Assembly (NCBI RefSeq): GCF_037892605.1
Contig: NZ_JBBKTU010000001.1
Span: 3,534,001 to 3,598,000 of the forward strand
Length of the DNA stretch: 64,000 bases
From: Lacibacter sp. H407
GTDB taxonomy: Bacteria; Bacteroidota; Bacteroidia; Chitinophagales; Chitinophagaceae
Reading direction: 5' to 3'
The translations under genes were made by a program, and so were the position numbers. Position 1 is the stretch's first letter, and every line of letters starts with the position of its first letter. Below the pieces are notes generated by a model. It searched no databases and was not told the DNA's origin. It was given only the letters and a program-made list of their open reading frames with translations. Of this stretch, positions 59,227-64,000 are shown one piece after another.

Positions 59227-62175
59227 TTATTTCACCGGCTCATAAATTTCAACTTCGATTATACTTAATCTTCCTTTGCTGTTTGCATCATTGCGTGTTA
59301 CGCCATCATCAAGCTTTTTACCAGATACCTCTGTTGATGTTTCGCCCGTCAAGTTAGCCGATTTTACCAATTCAATTCTCAGCTTCTTACCGGTCAATCG
59401 TTTGCACACAATGGTACAATAACCTAAGCTTGTTGGCGTGTTGCCGTTAAATACTTCCTGCCCGTCAACTGAAATGCGTAAGGGGTAGCTGCGTGAACGG
59501 AAATTATTCAGTTTCAACGTTACCTCACTGATGGTTGCAGGTTGTTGCAATTCGTATTCGATCCATGCTGTTGATAAATTGCCATCGTTGTACCAATCAG
59601 TTAATTCATTATCATCAAAACTTGCAAAGGCGCTATCAGATTTTGATCCTGCTTTTGCTTTTACAATCGTTAATGCTTTTCTTTTTTGAATAAATGATGG
59701 AGTAGAAGGAGTGGGGCCACGTTGCAGGCTGCCTTTTAAACCATGCGATGGTAATTGTTTACTAATGCCATTGGTTACAGGTACAGCAGTTGATTGCTGT
59801 TGTAAAGAAGCAGGTTTTAGTCCATCTGCAGTTGCAGATAGTTTGATCGATCCTGCTTTGGTTGTTGTACGAATGAGTACACGGTTCACACCATTTTCAA
59901 CAGGAAGTTCTTTTGAAAGTATATAGTTGTCTGGTCCTTGTGCCATACCGCCTCTCCATTCTGCTTCGCCTTCGAGATTGAAGTTGATCATGTTCATAGC
60001 AACAGGGCAGCGTTGACCATTTGCATCAACTACTTCCACTTCTATTAATGCCACATCATGCCCGTTGGCCTGCATGCCTTTTGGATGAGTGATTGCTGTT
60101 AAACGAAGTGCAACAGGTTTGCCTGCTGTTGTTTTTTGTGCTGTACACAGTTGTTTGCCATTTGCATCGTATCCAATAGCTTTTATAGATCCCTTTTGCC
60201 AGCGAATTTGTTTGAATGTAAACTGGAAACGGTTGCTCTGTACACCAAAGCCTAAGGATTTGCCATTGACAAACAGTTCCACTTTGTCGGCAGATGAGAT
60301 CACAAACATGTCCTTCACGGTTGTGTCACTATAATTCCAATGTCCAATAATGTGGATGCCAGGTTTTTCAACATCGACCCAACCATCCCACATAATTTTA
60401 TGTGCATAAAAATTTTCTTTGATGATACGCAGTGCATCCACTTCACCACTTCTTCTGTAATTTTCTGCACCACGATGATGTGTGTTTGTTTCGGAGAAAA
60501 CAATGTTCACACCTCCTGAACTTACACGCTTACCGGTACCAGGTCTTTCTTTCCAGAAATCATACCAGCGTGCAATATTTTCCAGCGCATGCGATTCCAT
60601 ATTGCGGTTATAAATTTTTGCCGGTTCACCTTTATGCAAAGGACCATCACCATCTTTATGATATGGTGGTGAATAATCATCCCAATATTTACGCAATCCT
60701 TCATCTCTTGAATATTCCATTGCCCATACAGGAATGTTTGCACTTTTGTTCACGTATAACATCTCACCACCATACTCAGCTGTTTTACTGTCGAGCATTT
60801 CCCTGCTGCCGATTGCACGGCCACCAAACGGATCATATATTTCACGTATGGCTTTCATTTCGACCATGTGTTGCTCACTGATGCTTTCGTTGCCGCATTC
60901 GTAAAAAATAATACTGGGATTGTTACGGTTGTAAATAATTGCATCACGCATAACAGTTTTGCGTTGTTCCCAACGTGTACCTGTTACATCCCGTTCTGCA
61001 TCACCAGCAGGCATCGCCTGCATTAACCCAACACGGTCACAACTTTCAACATCCTGTTTCCATGGTGTAATGTGCATCCAACGTACAAGATTACCATTGC
61101 TCTCCACCATCAGTTTATTGCTGTAATCGCTTAACCATGCAGGAACGCTCATGCCAATGGCAGGCCATTCGTTCGATGTGCGTTGTGCATAGCCATGTAT
61201 TTGTATCACACGGTCATTGAGATAAATCATTCCGTCTTTAAAAGCAGTTTTTCGAAATCCTGTTTTTGTGATAACAACATCAACCACTTGGCCATTGATC
61301 TTCAAACTTGTTTCCACATCATACAAATAACCATAGCCCCAGCTCCAGAAATTTAGATTGGAAGTTGCAGCCGACGAACTGATCGTTTTTGTTTCGTTTG
61401 GCTGAATGATCATTGGAGCAGATGAAAATGTTTTCACCAAAAGACCATTCATGTCTTTTACAGTAACTGCGTATGATACCGTTTGTTCTTTACCTGATTC
61501 ATTCTTTACTTCTGATGATGCAACAATAGTTGCTTTCCTGTTTTTAATATCAAAGTCTTTGGCATAGATGTAAGTACCTGTAGTACCAAGATTATTATAC
61601 AGTGGCAATGTTTGATAAACGTTTCCTGTAACATGCAGGAATACATTTTTACTTAAACCACCGTAGTTCGCATTGAAATTCCGATCGATCCATTGGTATT
61701 TTGTATTGGTTGCTTTTTCACGATACTCCCAACTGTTATCGGTACGCACCGCAATTACATTTTCTTCCGTACCATACTTCAGCAGTTTGCTGATGTCGTA
61801 GCCAAAAGCCATCACACCATTTTCGTGTAAGCCAACATATTGACCGTTTACATAAATAGCAGCAGCCTGCCGCACACCTTCAAATTCAATAAATACTTTT
61901 TGTCCTTTTGATGATAGGGGTAGTTTAAATTTCTTCCGATACCATGCAATGCCTGTAGATAGATCAACGATATCTTTTTTAAAGGCTTCATCTTCATTCC
62001 ATGCATAGGGTAGTGTTACCTGTTTCCATTTGTTATCATTATACGATGGAGCAATGGCTGCAGAATCGTCACCAACAAATACTTTCCACTGAGGATTGAA
62101 ATTATACCTGGTACGTTGTGCAAATACAGTGATCGCAGCAACACTTATTGCTGCGATCAGTATGATTTTTTTCAT
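59227..62175 (-). CDS. glycoside hydrolase family 2 enzyme (beta-galactosidase-like)
   Basis: A 982-residue secreted enzyme with signal peptide (MKKIILIAAISVAAITVFAQ). An N-terminal jelly-roll sugar-binding domain (about 25-190: KQVTLPYAWNEDEAFKKDI, FIEFEGVRQAAAIYVNG), an Ig-like GH2 domain (about 200-315) and a TIM barrel with the acid/base Glu430 in FYECGNESI follow. The probable nucleophile lies in VFSETNTHHRG. After residue about 640 come a DUF4982-like region, an Ig-like domain and a C-terminal F5/8-type-like module (about 830-982). The substrate (beta-galactoside, glucuronide or similar) cannot be fixed. The unsaturated-uronide hydrolase gene is 11 bases upstream. Confidence 0.9.
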   Translation of the reverse strand: MKKIILIAAISVAAITVFAQRTRYNFNPQWKVFVGDDSAAIAPSYNDNKWKQVTLPYAWNEDEAFKKDIVDLSTGIAWYRKKFKLPLSSKGQKVFIEFEGVRQAAAIYVNGQYVGLHENGVMAFGYDISKLLKYGTEENVIAVRTDNSWEYREKATNTKYQWIDRNFNANYGGLSKNVFLHVTGNVYQTLPLYNNLGTTGTYIYAKDFDIKNRKATIVASSEVKNESGKEQTVSYAVTVKDMNGLLVKTFSSAPMIIQPNETKTISSSAATSNLNFWSWGYGYLYDVETSLKINGQVVDVVITKTGFRKTAFKDGMIYLNDRVIQIHGYAQRTSNEWPAIGMSVPAWLSDYSNKLMVESNGNLVRWMHITPWKQDVESCDRVGLMQAMPAGDAERDVTGTRWEQRKTVMRDAIIYNRNNPSIIFYECGNESISEQHMVEMKAIREIYDPFGGRAIGSREMLDSKTAEYGGEMLYVNKSANIPVWAMEYSRDEGLRKYWDDYSPPYHKDGDGPLHKGEPAKIYNRNMESHALENIARWYDFWKERPGTGKRVSSGGVNIVFSETNTHHRGAENYRRSGEVDALRIIKENFYAHKIMWDGWVDVEKPGIHIIGHWNYSDTTVKDMFVISSADKVELFVNGKSLGFGVQSNRFQFTFKQIRWQKGSIKAIGYDANGKQLCTAQKTTAGKPVALRLTAITHPKGMQANGHDVALIEVEVVDANGQRCPVAMNMINFNLEGEAEWRGGMAQGPDNYILSKELPVENGVNRVLIRTTTKAGSIKLSATADGLKPASLQQQSTAVPVTNGISKQLPSHGLKGSLQRGPTPSTPSFIQKRKALTIVKAKAGSKSDSAFASFDDNELTDWYNDGNLSTAWIEYELQQPATISEVTLKLNNFRSRSYPLRISVDGQEVFNGNTPTSLGYCTIVCKRLTGKKLRIELVKSANLTGETSTEVSGKKLDDGVTRNDANSKGRLSIIEVEIYEPVK

Positions 62176-62186
62176 TCTTGTTGTTG

Positions 62187-63314
62187 TTATTTTAACTTAT
62201 AGATCTCTGTACCTGCTAACAGAAAACAACCTAAGCCATAATCTTCAAAATCGGGAGTGCTTGTAAACGAAACAGGTTGTCCATCTTTTGGCTCTTTACC
62301 TGTGCCTTGCACATAACCTAATTTTCCATTTGGATGAACGGCCTCTTTACACATTGCACTCCATGCTTTGGCAATAGAAGAATTGTATGTTTTTTTATCA
62401 AGAATACCATTGTTAATGCCCCATGCAAAACCATAGATAAATAATGACGTGCCGGAAACTTCTTTGCCGCCAAAATTATTTGGATCGTTCAAACTTACAT
62501 TCCAATATCCATCAGCACGTTGCAATGGTAGCAGAGCAGCACACATGTCTTTAAAGTCTTGCAGGTATTCATTGTAGTGTGGGTCTGTTTTCGGTAATTC
62601 TTCCAATGTTTTTGCTAAAGCTGCAACAACCCAGCCATTGCCACGGCTCCAGTAACAATCGTCACCATTTGGTTCTTTGTATGGTGGAACAAAGTCTTTA
62701 TCTCTCCACCAAAGTTTTTCTGCCTGGTTGTACAATCCATTGCCGCCATGTTTGTATTTCGTGAATGCATACATTTCATACATGCGGCTGAAATAGTTTG
62801 TATCGTTATAGAGATTGCCGAGTTTTACGAACACCGGCATTGCCATTTGTAATGCATCGATCCAATTCCAGTCATCTACTTTTTTTGTGATCATCATGGA
62901 GTCGATAGAAGCTTTAATATCCTTTATACGCTCCGGATTTTGCTTGTTATCGATCAGGTACATGTCGATATATGTTTGTCCGCAACATTGGTTATCTGCA
63001 TTTCTTGTTCTGATACCACCACGTAAACCCCATTTGTGTTTTTCGCCCCACTGCTTGGCATAATCATAATACGCCTGTTGCTTGTCGGTTTTGTACAATG
63101 CGATCAAACCTTCGTAATACACCGCTCTTGTCCAGATATTGCTGGGCCGTTCAATATTGGTAAAAATGGATTTACCTGCATCGGGCCACTTGTCCATAAA
63201 GTACTGGTTGGTGAGCCGGAGTGTTTTTAAAATTTTCTTTTTAGAAGGGATTTTTTGCGCATTGGATGATGCGGCAATAGCAATCAACAGAAGAACTGAT
63301 AATATTCTTTTCAT
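62187..63314 (-). CDS. glycoside hydrolase family 105 unsaturated uronyl hydrolase
   Basis: A 375-residue (alpha/alpha)6-barrel enzyme with signal peptide (MKRILSVLLLIAIAASSNAQ). It resembles YteR/YesR: WTRAVYYEGLIALYKTDKQQAYYDYAKQWG, DNQCCGQTYIDMYLID with the catalytic Asp, CYWSRGNGWVVAALAKTLEELP, and QRADGYWNVSLNDPNNFGGKEVSGTSLFIYG. It cleaves the 4,5-unsaturated uronic acid left by polysaccharide lyases from rhamnose-linked oligosaccharides. It is the first gene of a four-gene minus-strand operon. Confidence 0.93.
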   Translation of the reverse strand: MKRILSVLLLIAIAASSNAQKIPSKKKILKTLRLTNQYFMDKWPDAGKSIFTNIERPSNIWTRAVYYEGLIALYKTDKQQAYYDYAKQWGEKHKWGLRGGIRTRNADNQCCGQTYIDMYLIDNKQNPERIKDIKASIDSMMITKKVDDWNWIDALQMAMPVFVKLGNLYNDTNYFSRMYEMYAFTKYKHGGNGLYNQAEKLWWRDKDFVPPYKEPNGDDCYWSRGNGWVVAALAKTLEELPKTDPHYNEYLQDFKDMCAALLPLQRADGYWNVSLNDPNNFGGKEVSGTSLFIYGFAWGINNGILDKKTYNSSIAKAWSAMCKEAVHPNGKLGYVQGTGKEPKDGQPVSFTSTPDFEDYGLGCFLLAGTEIYKLK

Positions 63315-63416
63315 AATAGCAGCAAGGTTAAAAATTTAAAACTCAATGTTAGGGAAATTATAGTTGGGCGGCGTCCTGTTGTATCCTGAGTTCTTCAATT
63401 CCGGATATATAGAATG

Positions 63417-63446
63417 CTACGTAGTACACCTGCATGTATACAGGCA
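63417..63446. promoter_or_regulatory. palindromic sequences between GH105 and susC
   Basis: CTACGTAG is an 8-bp palindrome, and TGCATGTATACAGGCA (63431-63446) is a 16-bp dyad with 7 of 8 positions symmetric. The region separates the two divergent units of the polysaccharide locus and may hold operators. It does not match the rhaT-side operator. Confidence 0.4.
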
Positions 63447-63557
63447 CTGCTATAAAAAAACAATTTCGACCGTTTTTTGAAACAGCATAGCACAGGATGG
63501 ATAAAGAATATACGTATTATAATTTTATGAGGTCTCTTAAAACCTAATTGCTGCTAT

Positions 63558-64000
63558 ATGACAAAAAAAAATGCACTGCACAGGTGTGTGATGGTCTGCC
63601 TGTGTTTTATTATCTCTTCCATCGCTTTTTCACAAAACACATTTAAAGTATCGGGTAAGGTAACGGATGACGCAGGTAATCCTGTGGCAGGTGCCAGCGT
63701 ACTGGTAAAAGGAACCAATATTGGAACCACAACCATTGCAGATGGTAGCTTTCAGTTAAGTGCACCTTCCGGTAAATCAATATTGATCTTTTCGTCCGTT
63801 GGATTTACGGATAAGGAGGTAAATATAAACGATCAGGGAACGGTTAATGTTAGCCTGGCTTCAGGCGCTTCCAACCTTCAGGATGTTGTTGTAGTTGGTT
63901 ATGGTACCCGTAAGAGAGTAGAAGTAACCGGTGCCACTTCATCTGTATCTGGCGAAAGATTACGGAATGTACAAACAGCCAATATTTCTACGGCAATGCA
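63558..64000 (+). CDS. SusC-type TonB-linked outer membrane protein, 5' part only
   Basis: The first 147 codons of a gene that runs off the window. Signal peptide (VCLCFIISSIAFSQ), a CarboxypepD_reg-like domain (FKVSGKVTDDAGNPVAGASV, GSFQLSAPSGKSILIFSSVGF) and the SusC signature LQDVVVVGYGTRKR are visible, then the start of the plug (VEVTGATSSVSGERL). SusC proteins import oligosaccharides through the outer membrane with a SusD lipoprotein, which should follow outside the window. It is divergent from the GH105-GH2-sulfatase operon, making this a polysaccharide utilisation locus. Confidence 0.93.
   Translation, partial: MTKKNALHRCVMVCLCFIISSIAFSQNTFKVSGKVTDDAGNPVAGASVLVKGTNIGTTTIADGSFQLSAPSGKSILIFSSVGFTDKEVNINDQGTVNVSLASGASNLQDVVVVGYGTRKRVEVTGATSSVSGERLRNVQTANISTAM

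Noticed and set aside
56268-64000. Firm call of an ulvan utilisation locus
   Set aside because: GH105, GH2 and a sulfatase also occur in rhamnogalacturonan and other loci; no ulvan lyase is in the window, so the substrate stays open.
1-64000. tRNA, rRNA, CRISPR, insertion sequence or prophage
   Set aside because: The intergenic regions were read for tRNA-like ends, regular repeat-spacer patterns and transposase or integrase motifs; none was found.

Overview
The window looks like chromosome from a Bacteroidota bacterium, most likely the Chitinophagaceae (inference). The pointers are TonB/SusC-type receptors with carboxypeptidase-like N-terminal domains, many secreted proteins and lipoproteins, promoters of the Bacteroidota type (TTG, about 20 bases, TAnnTTTG) instead of sigma-70 boxes, mostly weak Shine-Dalgarno sequences, and family types typical of the phylum (GlmU-like nucleotidyltransferase, DUF4846, ABA4-like, signal peptidase I with an extra N-terminal membrane domain). 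I found no rRNA, tRNA, CRISPR array, insertion sequence or phage gene.

Layout. 1-5.2 kb: two LVIVD-repeat surface proteins, an outer-membrane-like protein, a lipoprotein, a DUF1398 protein and a secreted esterase. 5.3-14.4 kb: housekeeping genes, namely a UbiD-type decarboxylase, a SET-domain protein, pdxJ, a lactonase-RidA-threonine dehydratase-like operon, and purC with two membrane-protein genes. 14.8-18.8 kb: a TonB-dependent receptor paired with a lipoprotein carrying two FAS1 domains. 18.9-23.9 kb: a GlmU-like protein, tpiA, a hemerythrin-like protein and a KefF/KefC-like pair. 24-29.5 kb: a Sua5-type tRNA modification enzyme, a KirBac potassium channel, and a small glycan island (FkbM methyltransferase, flippase, glycosyltransferase). 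29.5-45.3 kb: mixed housekeeping genes (acyl-CoA-binding protein, M20 hydrolase, lepA, saccharopine-dehydrogenase-like, pdhB, sigma-54-type response regulator, lepB, cdd, csaA, ogt), plus a 49-codon membrane ORF with a consensus promoter and one apparently orphan transcription unit.

46.2-64 kb is the metabolic centre of the window. A GntR-type regulator diverges from rhaT, a fused rhamnulose-phosphate aldolase/dehydrogenase, rhaI, rhaB and lutABC. Read together they take up L-rhamnose, isomerise and phosphorylate it, split it to DHAP and L-lactaldehyde, oxidise that to L-lactate, and oxidise lactate to pyruvate. Facing this is a four-gene operon (GH105, GH2, an unknown secreted protein, a sulfatase) diverging from a SusC-type receptor that runs off the window. 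These would release sugars, probably including rhamnose, from a rhamnose- and uronate-containing and possibly sulfated polysaccharide (rhamnogalacturonan or an ulvan-like glycan).

The observations most worth a second look are the complete rhamnose-to-pyruvate cluster and its candidate operator, the sulfatase/GH2/GH105 locus with its unknown secreted member, the TonB receptor plus double-FAS1 lipoprotein, the 49-codon membrane ORF at 38.1 kb, the orphan transcription unit at 45.1 kb, REP-like hairpins at 32.3 kb, and a dispersed repeat that has entered the coding sequence of the ubiD homologue.
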